DNA of 64,000 nucleotides from positions 1-64,000 of the forward strand of contig NZ_FQWZ01000006.1 in the NCBI RefSeq assembly GCF_900129825.1. The letters run 5' to 3'. Positions 31,397 through 40,594 of this stretch are shown here, one piece after another. Position 1 is the first letter of the stretch, and each line of letters opens with the position of its first letter. Under the pieces are notes generated by a model. It searched no databases, was not told the DNA's origin, and was given only the letters and a program-made list of their open reading frames with translations. Made by a program: the position numbers and the translations under genes. The stretch is from Hydrocarboniphaga daqingensis. GTDB taxonomy: Bacteria > Pseudomonadota > Gammaproteobacteria > Nevskiales > Nevskiaceae.

Positions 31397-32278
31397 TCAG
31401 AACACCGGCGGCTTGAGCTGGGTGATGCGGGCAAGGCCGCCGGCTTTTTCCTGGTACTGCGCTTCGCTGACGTCGACATAGTCGGCGACATAGCGCGCCC
31501 AGCCGCCTTCTTCGGTGGCCGAGGCGTTGTAGCGCTTCAAGTGGTCCATATCCCAGCCGTAGTCGGGACTGTTGTAGGTTGGGTGCGCGCCGCCCGGTGC
31601 GTGAACAACGCCGCGCACCAGATAGCGTTCGAACAGGTTGAAGCGAGCGGTCGCCGCGTCGAGTTCGAGCTTGTCGTGCAGGCGCTCGCAGCTGACGTAG
31701 CAGGCGTCGGCCGCACGCGCGAACAGGTTGTCGAATAGCGGGTCGTGCGCCGTGATCAGCGTATTGCCCCAGCGATCGGCGTCGTTGACGTGCAGCAGCG
31801 CCGCGTCGAGTTTCAGCGCCGGCATCGCCACGTAGACTTCGCCGTCGTCATACGGCGAGGTGATCGTCTTGATCTGCGGATTGCGCGCGAGCACGTCGGT
31901 GGCAAGGCCCACACGCGTCGGCAGGAAGCTCATGCGCATGCCAGCCGCGCGCAAGCCCCATTCGAACATGCCTTCGTCCAGCTCCATTACTTCGATCTGC
32001 CCGGCTTCGCGCGCCTTGCGGAAGTACGGCTCCAGCGGAATCGCGTCCATCGTCACGAAGCCATAGACGAGCTTGCGCACCTTGCCGGCGGCGCACAGCA
32101 TGCCGACTTCAGGGCCGCCGTAGCTGACCACGGTCAGGTCGCGGATATCGCTGCGCAGCAGCTCGCGCACCAGCGTCATCGGCTTGCGGCGCGGACCCCA
32201 GCCGCCAATGCCGATCGTCATGCCGCTGCGCAGTTGCGCGACGACCTCGGCAGCCGAGCGTTGCTTGTTCAGCGCCAT
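31397..32278 (-). CDS. ipdA: IpdA, alpha subunit of ring-opening hydrolase
   Basis: A 293-residue CoA-transferase alpha-like protein: GMTIGIGGWGPRRKPMTLVR near the start, VVSYGGPEVGMLCAAGKVRK, ELDEGMFEWGLRAAGM and ALLHVNDADRWGN. GGWGxRRKPM is a hallmark of the steroid IpdA group rather than acetoacetate CoA-transferases. Its ATG overlaps the hsaC stop (TAATG). With ipdB it forms the retro-Claisen-type hydrolase opening the last steroid ring. Confidence 0.88.
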   Translation of the reverse strand: MALNKQRSAAEVVAQLRSGMTIGIGGWGPRRKPMTLVRELLRSDIRDLTVVSYGGPEVGMLCAAGKVRKLVYGFVTMDAIPLEPYFRKAREAGQIEVMELDEGMFEWGLRAAGMRMSFLPTRVGLATDVLARNPQIKTITSPYDDGEVYVAMPALKLDAALLHVNDADRWGNTLITAHDPLFDNLFARAADACYVSCERLHDKLELDAATARFNLFERYLVRGVVHAPGGAHPTYNSPDYGWDMDHLKRYNASATEEGGWARYVADYVDVSEAQYQEKAGGLARITQLKPPVF

Positions 32279-33177
32279 TAGCGGAAGCCCACCGAAAAGT
32301 CGTGGCCCCAGATGCTGACGCGCTGGGTGTACGTGGTCTGCCAGGTCGGCGGGTCCACAATCAGGCCGCCATAGCCGTATTCGATCGCGAAATTGCCGGG
32401 CGTCATCATATAGAACGAGGTCATCTTGTCGTTCTCGTGTTCGCCCATCGTCGCCATCTCCTTGACGCCGTGCGCGCGCATCCGGTCATAGGCCTGACCG
32501 ACTTCGGTCAGCGTGGCGACTTCGACCATCATGTGGACGCAGCCAGCCGGGTTCGGCATTTCGGCCAGCGCGACGCTGTGATGCCGGCCGCTGGCACCGT
32601 GCAGGAAGTAGATGCGGATCACCGGCGCATCCGGCCCCATCTGGAAATTGAAGACGTCGCTCAAGCCCATGCCGAGCACGTCCTTGAATAGCGCCAGCTG
32701 CGGCTCGAACGGCAGCGACGGCAGCACCGTGTGTCCGACACCGTAAGCGCCGGTCTTGAACGTGACACCCAGTGGCGACACGAACGGCGTCTGCGCGCTG
32801 GTATCGCCCAGCACCAGCTCGTGGTGGTTACCGGCCGGATCGGTGAAGCGCGCCAGGCGCTCGACGCGGCGAGCCGCGGCCAGGTCCTTGCTGCCCGCTT
32901 CGACGGCGATGCCGGCCGCGCCCAGCGCGGCAACCGCCGCATCGAATGCGGCGGCATCGGCCGCCAGCAAGCCCGAAGCCGAGTAGCGGTCCTGGGCGCC
33001 GGGGACGACGACGATGCGGAAGTCGCGCGCATCCATTTTCAGCCACAGGCTGCCGTCGGCCGCGTCGATCGCGGCCATACCCAGCACCTGGGTCGCGTAA
33101 TCGCGCCATGCGGCGAGGTTGGTGCTCTCGACGACGGTGTACGCCAGAGCGGAAATCTTCGGGGAGCTGCTTGCCAT
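32278..33177 (-). CDS. hsaC: Extradiol dioxygenase HsaC/TesB (meta-cleavage)
   Basis: A 299-residue type I extradiol dioxygenase (two VOC domains) from ATG 33177 (MASSSPKISALAYTVV). Fe(II) ligands are visible as His149 (GVGHTV), His215 (GCVHMMVEV) and Glu266 (FAIEYG). A catalytic His200 lies in RHHSVAL. Size and motifs fit HsaC/TesB, which cleaves the catechol ring A of 3,4-DHSA. It is the first gene of the long minus-strand run and is coupled to ipdA. The longer frame to 33339 is not supported. BphC-type biphenyl enzymes are the alternative, but context favours steroid. Confidence 0.9.
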   Translation of the reverse strand: MASSSPKISALAYTVVESTNLAAWRDYATQVLGMAAIDAADGSLWLKMDARDFRIVVVPGAQDRYSASGLLAADAAAFDAAVAALGAAGIAVEAGSKDLAAARRVERLARFTDPAGNHHELVLGDTSAQTPFVSPLGVTFKTGAYGVGHTVLPSLPFEPQLALFKDVLGMGLSDVFNFQMGPDAPVIRIYFLHGASGRHHSVALAEMPNPAGCVHMMVEVATLTEVGQAYDRMRAHGVKEMATMGEHENDKMTSFYMMTPGNFAIEYGYGGLIVDPPTWQTTYTQRVSIWGHDFSVGFR

Positions 33178-33417
33178 GAGCTGGTCGGTCCTGCCCGCTG
33201 ATCGGGTTCTTTTGCTGATGGCGGGATTATCGAAACCACCCCCGTCGACCGCTTCATCCGTTGAGGGTAGTTCGCGGTAGCAGCGCGTACTGGCGCTTTG
33301 GCAAGCCGCTGCAATCGCTTGCATCGGCGTCTCATCCAAGCGGACGGTTCATCGGCTGCGGCGCACTCTTAGCCTTGGCAGGGACGCAGGCGATCGGGCC
33401 GGCGGGAGACCTTGCGC
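33178..33417. promoter_or_regulatory. Divergent promoter region hsaC / NTF2-SDR-fadD3
   Basis: A 240-bp region lies between the divergent starts of the hsaC-ipd run and the NTF2-SDR-fadD3 run. It must contain both promoters and any shared operator. A GAGGGTAG element near 33263 recalls the GGTAGGG half-sites upstream of kshA. No perfect long palindrome was found. Confidence 0.5.
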
Positions 33418-33873
33418 ATGCTGAGCCTGCAACAGATATCGGACCGGCTGGAGATCCAGCAGCTGTTCGTCGACTACGCCGACGCGATCGACCGTCGCCA
33501 GTGGGACGCGCTGGACCAGGTCTTCACGCCCGATGCGTACATCGACTACCGCGCGATGGGCGGCATCGACGGCCGCTATCCAGAGATCAAGGCCTGGCTG
33601 GCCCAGGCGCTGGCGCGCTTCCCGGCGTACTTCCACATGGTCGGCAACCTGTCGATCAAGGTCGATGGCGACACCGCCAGCAGCCGCATCATCTGCTTCA
33701 ACCCAATGAGCATCCCGCTCGGCGATGGCAAGACGCAGACGATGTTCCTGGGCCTGTGGTACTGCGACCGCTTCGTACGCACCGCCGACGGCTGGCGCAT
33801 GTGCGAACGCATCGAAGAGCGCTGCTTCGACTACAACGTGCCGCAGGCGATGAAAGACGCCGTCGGCAAATAA
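33418..33873 (+). CDS. SnoaL/NTF2-like protein
   Basis: A 151-residue cone-shaped alpha+beta fold protein (MLSLQQISDRLEIQQLFVDY) with ADAIDRRQWDALDQVFTPDA, the usual opening of SnoaL-like dehydratases and isomerases. ATG 33418 has GGGAG upstream and is preferred over TTG 33412. It leads the plus-strand run with an SDR and fadD3. It may be a steroid or bile-acid dehydratase/isomerase-like enzyme; the active site cannot be assigned by eye. Confidence 0.78.
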   Translation: MLSLQQISDRLEIQQLFVDYADAIDRRQWDALDQVFTPDAYIDYRAMGGIDGRYPEIKAWLAQALARFPAYFHMVGNLSIKVDGDTASSRIICFNPMSIPLGDGKTQTMFLGLWYCDRFVRTADGWRMCERIEERCFDYNVPQAMKDAVGK

Positions 33874-33902
33874 CACAGCAATACGCGATCAAGGAGAGGC
33901 AA

Positions 33903-34676
33903 ATGGCGGGACGTGTCGAAGGCAAAGTCGCAATCGTGACCGGTGCGGCCAGTGGCGTCGGTAAGGAAGATGCGCTGCTGCTGGCGCGCGAAGGCGCGCG
34001 CGTCGTACTCACCGACGTCAACGAGGACGCCGGCCGCGCCGTTGCCGCCGAGATCGGCGACGCGGCGCTGTTCATCAAGCACGACATCGCCGATGAAGCC
34101 CAGTGGCAGGCCGTCGTCGGCCAGACCGAAGAACGCTTCGGCGGCCTGGACATTCTGGTCAACAACGCCGCGATCCTGATCTACGGCAACATCGAGAACA
34201 CCGATCTGGCCACGTGGCAGAAGATCCAGCGGATCAACTCCGACGGCTATTTCCTCGGCTGCCACTACGGCTATGCCGCAATGAAGAAGCGCGGCGGCGG
34301 CTCGATCGTCAACATGTCGTCGATGGCCGGCATCGGCGGTGTCTCGTCGTTCTGCGCCTACAGCGCGAGCAAGGGCGCCGTTGCCGCGATGACCCGCTCG
34401 ATCGCGGCGCATGCGCGCACCACGCTGTCGAACATCCGCTGCAACTCGATCCATCCCGACGGCATCCGCACGCCGATGGTGTCGAACCTGCACAGCACGA
34501 TGCCCAAGGGCGTTCAAAGCTCGGTGCGGATGATGGATCAGAAGCAGTTGATGGCGCGCTTCGCCGAGCCCAAGGAAATCGCCAACCTGGTGCTGTTCCT
34601 GGCCAGCGATGAGTCGCGCTTCATCAACGGCGCCGAGATGCGGATCGACAACGGCTACCTGATGTGGGCCGACTGA
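33903..34676 (+). CDS. Short-chain dehydrogenase (hydroxysteroid DH-like)
   Basis: A 257-residue classical SDR: TGAASGVG, NNAA, NMSSMAG, catalytic YSASK and a C-terminal NGAEMRIDNGYL. ATG 33903 follows a strong AAGGAGAGG site; longer frames upstream overlap the NTF2-like gene and are rejected. It is related to 3alpha/7alpha/20beta-hydroxysteroid dehydrogenases. Gene order between the NTF2-like protein and fadD3 suggests hydroxyl oxidation on the steroid nucleus. Substrate position is unknown. Confidence 0.86.
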   Translation: MAGRVEGKVAIVTGAASGVGKEDALLLAREGARVVLTDVNEDAGRAVAAEIGDAALFIKHDIADEAQWQAVVGQTEERFGGLDILVNNAAILIYGNIENTDLATWQKIQRINSDGYFLGCHYGYAAMKKRGGGSIVNMSSMAGIGGVSSFCAYSASKGAVAAMTRSIAAHARTTLSNIRCNSIHPDGIRTPMVSNLHSTMPKGVQSSVRMMDQKQLMARFAEPKEIANLVLFLASDESRFINGAEMRIDNGYLMWAD

Positions 34677-34689
34677 GCCTGCGCCGACG

Positions 34690-36270
34690 ATGACTTCCAG
34701 CGCTGCCCCGATGAGCCTGACCGTTGCATCCGCGTTTGCCGAGTCGGTACGCGACCACGGCGACCGCATCGCCCTGCGGGGCGAAGACGGCCGAGAACTG
34801 CGCTACCGCGAGCTCGACGCGTTGCGGCTGCGCGCGACGCGCGCGCTGATCGCCTGCGGCATCAGCAAGGGCGACCGCGTCGCGATCTGGGCGCCCAACG
34901 GCATCGAGTGGATCGTCGCCGGCTTGGCGATTCACAGCCTCGGCGCGGTGCTGGTGCCGGTCAATACGCGGATGAAGGGCGCCGAGGCTGGCTACGTACT
35001 GCAGCGCAGTGGCGCACGGCTGCTGTTCTGCGCCGGCAGCTTCCTGGGCAGCTACTTCCCCGCGATGCTTGGCGCGCATCGGCCGGCATCGCTGGCGCAG
35101 TGGGTCGTCATCGGTGACGCGCAGGGTGACGACACCGGCTGGGATGCGTTCCTGCATCGCGGCGATGCCGTCGCCGAAGCGCGTGCGCTGGAGGCGGCTG
35201 CTGCGGTGCGACCGCAGGACCGGATGGACATTCTGTTCACGTCCGGGACGACCGGTGCGCCGAAAGGTGTCGTCACCACGCACGAACAGAACCTGCGCGT
35301 GATCCGCGAATGGAGCGCGCGCGTGCAACTGGAGCCGGCCGACCAGTATCTCGTCGCGATGCCGTTCTTCCATTCGTTCGGCTACAAGGTGGGTTGGCTC
35401 GGCGGCTTGATCGCTGGCTGCACGGTGTTGCCGCATGCGGTATTCGATGCAGCCGTCGTCATGCGACGCATTGAACGCGAGCGGGTATCGGTGCTGCCGG
35501 GCCCGCCGACGATCTTCATCAGCCTGCTCGACGATCCGGCACGCGCCCAGACCGATCTGAGCTCGCTGCGCGCGACGATCACCGGAGCCGCCGCCGTGGC
35601 ACCCGCGCTGATCGAGCGCATCCGTCGAGAACTCGGCTTTCGCATCGTGCTGACCGGCTATGGCCTGACCGAGACCTGCGGCGTTGCAACGCTGACGCAA
35701 GCCAGCGACAGCGCCGAAACCATCGCCAGCACCTGCGGCCAGCCGATTGCCGGCACCGAGATCAAGTGCATCGACGAACACGGCCAGCGAGTGCCCAGCG
35801 GCGTCGCCGGCGAAGTGCTGATCCGCGGCTACAACGTGATGCAGGGCTATCTCGACGACGACGCGGCGACGCGCGAGGCCATCAACACCGAAGGCTGGCT
35901 GCACACCGGTGACGTCGGCGTGCTCGACGAGCGCGGCTATCTGCGGATCACCGACCGCATCAAAGACCTCTACATCACCGGCGGATTCAACTGCTATCCG
36001 GCCGAGATCGAAAAGCTGATCGCCGCGCACCCGGCCGTCGCCCAAGTGGCGGTCATCGGCATTCCGGACGAGCGCATGGGCGAAGTCGGCAAGGCCTGCC
36101 TGGTGCTGCGCCCCGGCGCCACGCTGGAAGAGCGCGACTTCATCGCTTGGTGCCGCGAGCAGATGGCGAATTACAAGGTGCCTCGCGTGGTCGAGATTCG
36201 CAGCAGTCTGCCGACCAATGCCTCGGGCAAGGTGCTGAAGTTCGAGTTGCGGCAACGCGCCGGCCAGTGA
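34690..36270 (+). CDS. fadD3: HIP-CoA ligase FadD3
   Basis: A 526-residue ANL-superfamily acyl-CoA synthetase. The AMP-binding loop TSGTTGAPKG starts near residue 184, YGLTE is at 324-328, GWLHTGDVG follows, and the C-terminal catalytic Lys514 lies in NASGKVLK. FadD3-typical FFHSFGYKVGWL, VLPGPPTIFISLLDDPA and TGGFNCYPAE are present. FadD3 activates the indanedione propionate (HIP) left after A/B-ring removal with ATP and CoA. It starts 13 bp after the SDR; ATG 34690 or the internal Met8 could be used. Confidence 0.88.
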   Translation: MTSSAAPMSLTVASAFAESVRDHGDRIALRGEDGRELRYRELDALRLRATRALIACGISKGDRVAIWAPNGIEWIVAGLAIHSLGAVLVPVNTRMKGAEAGYVLQRSGARLLFCAGSFLGSYFPAMLGAHRPASLAQWVVIGDAQGDDTGWDAFLHRGDAVAEARALEAAAAVRPQDRMDILFTSGTTGAPKGVVTTHEQNLRVIREWSARVQLEPADQYLVAMPFFHSFGYKVGWLGGLIAGCTVLPHAVFDAAVVMRRIERERVSVLPGPPTIFISLLDDPARAQTDLSSLRATITGAAAVAPALIERIRRELGFRIVLTGYGLTETCGVATLTQASDSAETIASTCGQPIAGTEIKCIDEHGQRVPSGVAGEVLIRGYNVMQGYLDDDAATREAINTEGWLHTGDVGVLDERGYLRITDRIKDLYITGGFNCYPAEIEKLIAAHPAVAQVAVIGIPDERMGEVGKACLVLRPGATLEERDFIAWCREQMANYKVPRVVEIRSSLPTNASGKVLKFELRQRAGQ

Positions 36271-36291
36271 CCGCGGCCGCGTGCGCGGTCA
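36268..36291. terminator. Convergent hairpin spanning both stop codons
   Basis: An 8-bp inverted repeat (TGACCGCG 36268-36275, CGCGGTCA 36284-36291) has the fadD3 TGA in one arm and the methyltransferase TGA in the other. On the plus strand it is followed by AAATTGTTT. A bidirectional terminator is plausible. Confidence 0.5.
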
Positions 36292-37167
36292 AATTGTTTG
36301 CCGGCTGCGCGCCTGAAGAATCTGCACGCGGTCGCCGCCCTTGATCCGCGCGTAATCACGGGTGGCCGGCAGCTGCGCCGGATCAATCACCTCGGCCTCA
36401 GCAAAACCGGCAGCCATCATCGACTCCACCGCATGCGGCGCACTGCTGAAGTGCGGGCTGATGCGGCCTTTGACGAATGCGCCCAGCAAGCGGCCGAAAC
36501 CGGCATACAGGCCTTCGAGCCGCTGCTGCGGTGGCTGCGGATAGATGTCGGCCAGATAGACACCGTGGTCAAAGCCGCCAAGTGTGTCGGCAATGCGCCG
36601 CCACAGTCCCTGTGCCGTCGGCAGGTCGAAGTAGTTGACCAGCCCTTCGGTGATGATCGCGGTGCCGCGACGCGGATCGAGTGAAGCCGCGACCGCTGCC
36701 AGCGACGCAGGTCCGCTATCGGCCAGCGCATCGAGCGTGACGACGCGGTGATGGTCGCCAAGCCAGCCGGCACGCTCGCACAGCTCATGCTTGAGCGTCG
36801 CCATCGCCGGCAAGTCGGTCTCGACATAGGTGAGCGCAGCGCCATAGCGCGAGGCGAATCGCCAGCCGCGCGGTGACAAGCCCGCTGCGATTTCAATGAC
36901 CTGGCTGACCTGCCCGCTGTCGATCGCCGCAGACAGCTGCGCATCGATGCCGCGATGCCGCGCCTGCATCAGCGCTTCCATCGACACGCCGCTGAAGCGC
37001 TCGATCGCGCCGAGAAGCAGGCGAAACACGCGGTCGAGCCGGCGCCCTCGCGCCGTCGACAGCGCGGGATGCGACAAGCCCAGCCGCTGCCACAGCTCGC
37101 CCGTGGCGTAAGCGGTCGGGCTGATCGCGTCGGACGCCGTGGCGGCCGGCGCGTGCGGCAGCGCCAT
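36289..37167 (-). CDS. Leucine carboxyl methyltransferase-family SAM methyltransferase
   Basis: A 292-residue class I methyltransferase of the PPM1/LCMT family. VIEIAAGLSPRGWRFASRYG is the SAM-binding glycine-rich region, and YVETDLPAM and AIITEGLVNYF are the typical further motifs. It begins 5 bp after the SDR at 37173, so the two are co-transcribed. These family members methylate carboxyl or hydroxyl groups of small molecules. The substrate here is unknown; a steroid acid is only a guess. Confidence 0.8.
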   Translation of the reverse strand: MALPHAPAATASDAISPTAYATGELWQRLGLSHPALSTARGRRLDRVFRLLLGAIERFSGVSMEALMQARHRGIDAQLSAAIDSGQVSQVIEIAAGLSPRGWRFASRYGAALTYVETDLPAMATLKHELCERAGWLGDHHRVVTLDALADSGPASLAAVAASLDPRRGTAIITEGLVNYFDLPTAQGLWRRIADTLGGFDHGVYLADIYPQPPQQRLEGLYAGFGRLLGAFVKGRISPHFSSAPHAVESMMAAGFAEAEVIDPAQLPATRDYARIKGGDRVQILQARSRQTI

Positions 37168-37172
37168 CGACG

Positions 37173-37973
37173 TCAGCCGACGCCGGGCGCGCCCGGATAG
37201 CCGACGTAGTACTGGCCCACCACCAGACCACCATCGACGGCGATCTCGGCGCCGTTGATGTAGCTGGCATCGTCACTGGCCAGAAACAGCGTCGTGGCCG
37301 CGACTTCCGACGGCGCGCCAGCGCGCTGCTGCGGCACCATCGCGTACATCGGGTCGAGCTGCTCGCGCGACACGCCTTGCGGGTTGGTCATCACCGTATC
37401 GATGCCGCCCGGGTGTACCGAGTTGACGCGAATGCCGCGATGCCCCAGCTCCATAGCTGCGACCTTGGTCAGGCCGCGCGCGCCCCACTTGCTGCTCGCA
37501 TACGCGGCCAAGCCGTTGGCGCCCTTCATACCGTCGACCGAGCTGATGTTGACGATGCTGCCGCCACCGTTGGCGATCATCTGCGGCGCAATCGTGCGGA
37601 TGCCGAGGAACATGCCGGTCAGGTTCACCGACAGAATGCGTTCGTAGTCGGCCTTGGTCGTTTCCAGCAAGGTGCGGAACAGCAGGATGCCGGCGTTGTT
37701 GACCAATACGTCGACGCGCCCGAAGCGCGTCATCGCCGCGTCGAGCACCTGCTGCCACGCCGCCTCGTCGGCGATGTCGTGGTGCATGAACGTTGCTTGT
37801 GCGCCCAATTCGGCAGCCAGCGCCTGGCCCGCTTCGTCGAGCACATCGGTGAACAGCACCTGCGCGCCGTGCTCGACAAACAGACGCACGGTCGCGGCGC
37901 CCATGCCGCGCGCACCGCCGGTGATGATCGCGATCTTGTTGTGCAAACGGCCCTGCGGATTGGCGCTGCTCAT
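37173..37973 (-). CDS. SDR similar to 3alpha/20beta-hydroxysteroid dehydrogenase
   Basis: A 266-residue SDR from ATG 37973 (MSSANPQGRLHNKIAIITGG). It has TGGARGMG, NNAG, NISSVDGMKG, the catalytic YASSK and GAEIAVDGGLVVG. GGARGMGAA, NLTGMFLGIR and HPGGIDTVMT resemble the FabG3/20beta-HSD group. Likely NAD-linked oxidation of a steroid hydroxyl. It is divergent from the TonB receptor gene and co-directional with the methyltransferase. An upstream extension to 38057 is unconserved. Confidence 0.86.
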   Translation of the reverse strand: MSSANPQGRLHNKIAIITGGARGMGAATVRLFVEHGAQVLFTDVLDEAGQALAAELGAQATFMHHDIADEAAWQQVLDAAMTRFGRVDVLVNNAGILLFRTLLETTKADYERILSVNLTGMFLGIRTIAPQMIANGGGSIVNISSVDGMKGANGLAAYASSKWGARGLTKVAAMELGHRGIRVNSVHPGGIDTVMTNPQGVSREQLDPMYAMVPQQRAGAPSEVAATTLFLASDDASYINGAEIAVDGGLVVGQYYVGYPGAPGVG

Positions 37974-38191
37974 GCGGGGATACCCTCGTGGTGGATGCCG
38001 CGCCGATGCGCGTGCGGATGGCTTGAGCGTGGCACCACCCGCCGCTTGCGGATTCACCCGAATGCATCATGGCGCCCGCGAGTGTCAGCCGATCGGACGA
38101 TGTTTCGGCGTTCACGCAAGCCTATTGATAGCGGCGAGCAAGCGGCCAAGGCAGTTTCCGATAAGGCCGCGCCCCTGGAGAGAGGATCAGC
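37974..38191. promoter_or_regulatory. Divergent promoter region, SDR / TonB receptor
   Basis: A 218-bp divergent gap. A strong ribosome site (GGAGAGAGGATCAGC) precedes the receptor ATG 38192. No clear operator is visible by eye. Confidence 0.4.
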
Positions 38192-40519
38192 ATGAAGCGA
38201 ATAACCCACCTGGGCCTGGCCTTGGCCGGCTCGCTGTCGCTGCCTGCACTGGCGCAGACCGACGCACCGTCAACGACCCGCACCGTCACCGATACCCCCA
38301 CTGCTGCCGCCGAAACGATCGAAGAGGTCGTCGTCACCGCGCAGCGTCGTGAAGAAAAGCTGCAGGACGTGCCGCTGGCCGTTACCGCGTTCAGCCCCGA
38401 CCAGCTGCAGTCGCGCGGCATCGAAGATGTCACCGACCTGTCGGCACTGGCGCCCGGCTTGCGCATCGCCAAAACGCCGAGCAACAACACGATCTCGCAG
38501 ATCAGCATCCGCGGCGTCACGCAGATCAACCCGGCGATCTACTGGGACCCAGCGGTCGGCATCTATGTCGACGGCGTTTACATCGGCAAGGCGCAAGGCT
38601 CGGTGTTTGACGTGGTCGACCTGACTGCGGTCGAAGTGCTGCGTGGTCCGCAAGGCACGCTGTACGGACGCAACACGCTGGCCGGTGCGATCAACCTGCG
38701 CACGCGCGCGCCCAGCGGCGTGTTCGGCGGCAGCGCCAACGTGGAAGTCGGCAATTACAACTCGCTGGTACAGAAGGCCAACCTCGATCTGCCGCAGTGG
38801 GGCATCGCGCGCGTGTCGGTCGGCGTGCGCAGCGAGCGTCGCGACGGCTGGGTCAAGACCGAACGCACCAGCGCGGTCAGCGAGCTGAACAACCGCAACA
38901 ACGACGCATTCCGTGTCGCGGCCGACTTCGACTTCAGCGACCGGTTCAAGGCCGAATACCGCTTCGACGCCAGCAACGTCAACCAGACCAACAACTTCGA
39001 CCAGCTGTATCGGCTGGAGCCGACCGGCATCTTCGCGCCGGCCACCGACACCACGCCGGCCGGCTTTCTGGCCGACTTCTTCCCGGTGCTGGCCGGCTTT
39101 GCATCGCAAGACCGGCAGACGCGCGCCGACGTCGATGCGCCCAGCTTCGAAGTCAGCCGTATCAGCGGTCATGCGCTGACGCTGAGCTACCAGCTCGACG
39201 AGCACAACACGATCAAGTCGATCACCGGCTACCGCCGCCTGGAATGGAACGACTCGCTCGACCTCGACGGCTCGCCCAACGACGTCGTGTTCACGCAGCG
39301 CTTCACTGACTACGACCAGACGTCGCAGGATCTGCAGCTGCTCGGCAGCCGCGGCTCCCTGACATATGTTGCCGGCGTCTACTACTTTGCCGACGACGGC
39401 AACACCGACAACCCTCAGCGCTTTTTCTTCGGCAATGCGCTGTTCGACTCGCGCTACGCGACCAAGACCGATGCCTGGGCCGGCTACGGCCAGGTCGACT
39501 ACAAGCCGGTCGACGCGCTGACGCTGAGCGCCGGCATCCGCTACACGCGCGAAAAGAAGGAGCTGAGTCGCGTGTTCGGCGTCAGCGCATCGGCCGCCGA
39601 TCCGTTCTTTTACTTCATTCCCGAAGGCACGCAGGCCAGTCGCACGTTCGACGCGACCACGCCGATGCTGTCGGTCGCCTACAAGCTGACGCCGCAAGTG
39701 AATCTGTACGCGCGCTATGCCGAAGGCTTCAAGAGCGGTGGCTTCAACGGCGAATACAGCAACACGGCGCCGCCGGCTGATCGCCCGAACATCAACATCG
39801 ACGAGACGCGCACACCGTTCAAGCCGGAGCGCCAAAAGTCGTTCGAAGTTGGCAGCAAGTCGACGCTGTTCGACGGCCGCGCGCTGCTGAACGTGGCGCT
39901 GTTCCACAACGAGCTGACCGACCTGCAGCAGTCGACCTTCCTCGGCGGCGCCGAAAGTGCAGCCGGCTCGGTGATCCGCAACGCGGGCGAAGCCACCGTG
40001 TACGGCGCCGAACTGGAAGCGACCGTGGTGCTGATGCCGGGCACGCGACTCAGCGGCAACTACGCGTACCTGCATCCCGAGTTCGACCGCTTTGATGACG
40101 GCGGCGTCAATCAGGCCGACAACCGTGCGTTCGTGCACGCACCCAAGCACACGTTCAACGTGCTGCTCGACAGCACCGTGTATCGCGCCGCTTGGGGCAA
40201 TGTGCGCGGCCTGATCGACTACGCCTACACCGATTCGATCTTCACCTATCCGTACCAGCTCGACGGCAGCAATCCGAACGCGCAGCTCGCTGCCAATTCG
40301 CAGGTGAAGGCCTATGGCCTGCTGAACGCGCGGATCGGCGTTGGCGACGTGAAGCTCAGCGAATCGGCGACCGGCGATCTGTTCTTGTGGGTGCGCAACC
40401 TGGCCGACGAAGACACGGCGAGCAACTTCATCGACTTCGGGCCCGGCTTCGGTAACTTGGCGGTGGCCAACTTCGTCGAACCGCGGACCTACGGGCTGAG
40501 CCTGTCGGTGCGCTGGTAA
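38192..40519 (+). CDS. TonB-dependent outer-membrane receptor
   Basis: A 775-residue receptor with a signal peptide ending near ALAQT (residue 23), a TonB box EEVVVTA (44-50) and a plug domain: VPLAVTAFSPDQLQSRGIED, IRGV, VDGVYIGKAQG and LRGPQGTLYGRNTLAGAINL. A 22-strand barrel ends GLSLSVRW with a terminal aromatic residue. It is in the large proteobacterial family of receptors without a clear siderophore signature. Placement in a steroid locus suggests energy-dependent uptake of steroids or bile salts through the outer membrane, which is inference. Confidence 0.92.
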   Translation: MKRITHLGLALAGSLSLPALAQTDAPSTTRTVTDTPTAAAETIEEVVVTAQRREEKLQDVPLAVTAFSPDQLQSRGIEDVTDLSALAPGLRIAKTPSNNTISQISIRGVTQINPAIYWDPAVGIYVDGVYIGKAQGSVFDVVDLTAVEVLRGPQGTLYGRNTLAGAINLRTRAPSGVFGGSANVEVGNYNSLVQKANLDLPQWGIARVSVGVRSERRDGWVKTERTSAVSELNNRNNDAFRVAADFDFSDRFKAEYRFDASNVNQTNNFDQLYRLEPTGIFAPATDTTPAGFLADFFPVLAGFASQDRQTRADVDAPSFEVSRISGHALTLSYQLDEHNTIKSITGYRRLEWNDSLDLDGSPNDVVFTQRFTDYDQTSQDLQLLGSRGSLTYVAGVYYFADDGNTDNPQRFFFGNALFDSRYATKTDAWAGYGQVDYKPVDALTLSAGIRYTREKKELSRVFGVSASAADPFFYFIPEGTQASRTFDATTPMLSVAYKLTPQVNLYARYAEGFKSGGFNGEYSNTAPPADRPNINIDETRTPFKPERQKSFEVGSKSTLFDGRALLNVALFHNELTDLQQSTFLGGAESAAGSVIRNAGEATVYGAELEATVVLMPGTRLSGNYAYLHPEFDRFDDGGVNQADNRAFVHAPKHTFNVLLDSTVYRAAWGNVRGLIDYAYTDSIFTYPYQLDGSNPNAQLAANSQVKAYGLLNARIGVGDVKLSESATGDLFLWVRNLADEDTASNFIDFGPGFGNLAVANFVEPRTYGLSLSVRW

Positions 40520-40556
40520 GCGTTCGGCAGATCGCTCACACGCCGCGTGACCCTCA

Positions 40557-40590
40557 CGCTACGACCGGCGCATCAACGCCGGTCGTAGCG
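40557..40590. terminator. Bidirectional hairpin terminator
   Basis: A perfect 14-bp stem (CGCTACGACCGGCG / CGCCGGTCGTAGCG) with loop CATCAA lies between the convergent TonB receptor and AraC-type genes. It has no T-tract, so efficiency is uncertain. Confidence 0.65.
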
Positions 40591-40594
40591 CGGC

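Noticed and set aside
30601-31491. IpdB start at 31491
   Set aside because: It would overlap ipdA by 95 bases with unconserved residues; ATG 31395 directly follows the ipdA stop.
38270-40150. 626-residue minus-strand frame
   Set aside because: It is antisense to the TonB receptor, whose signal peptide, TonB box and plug are all clear.
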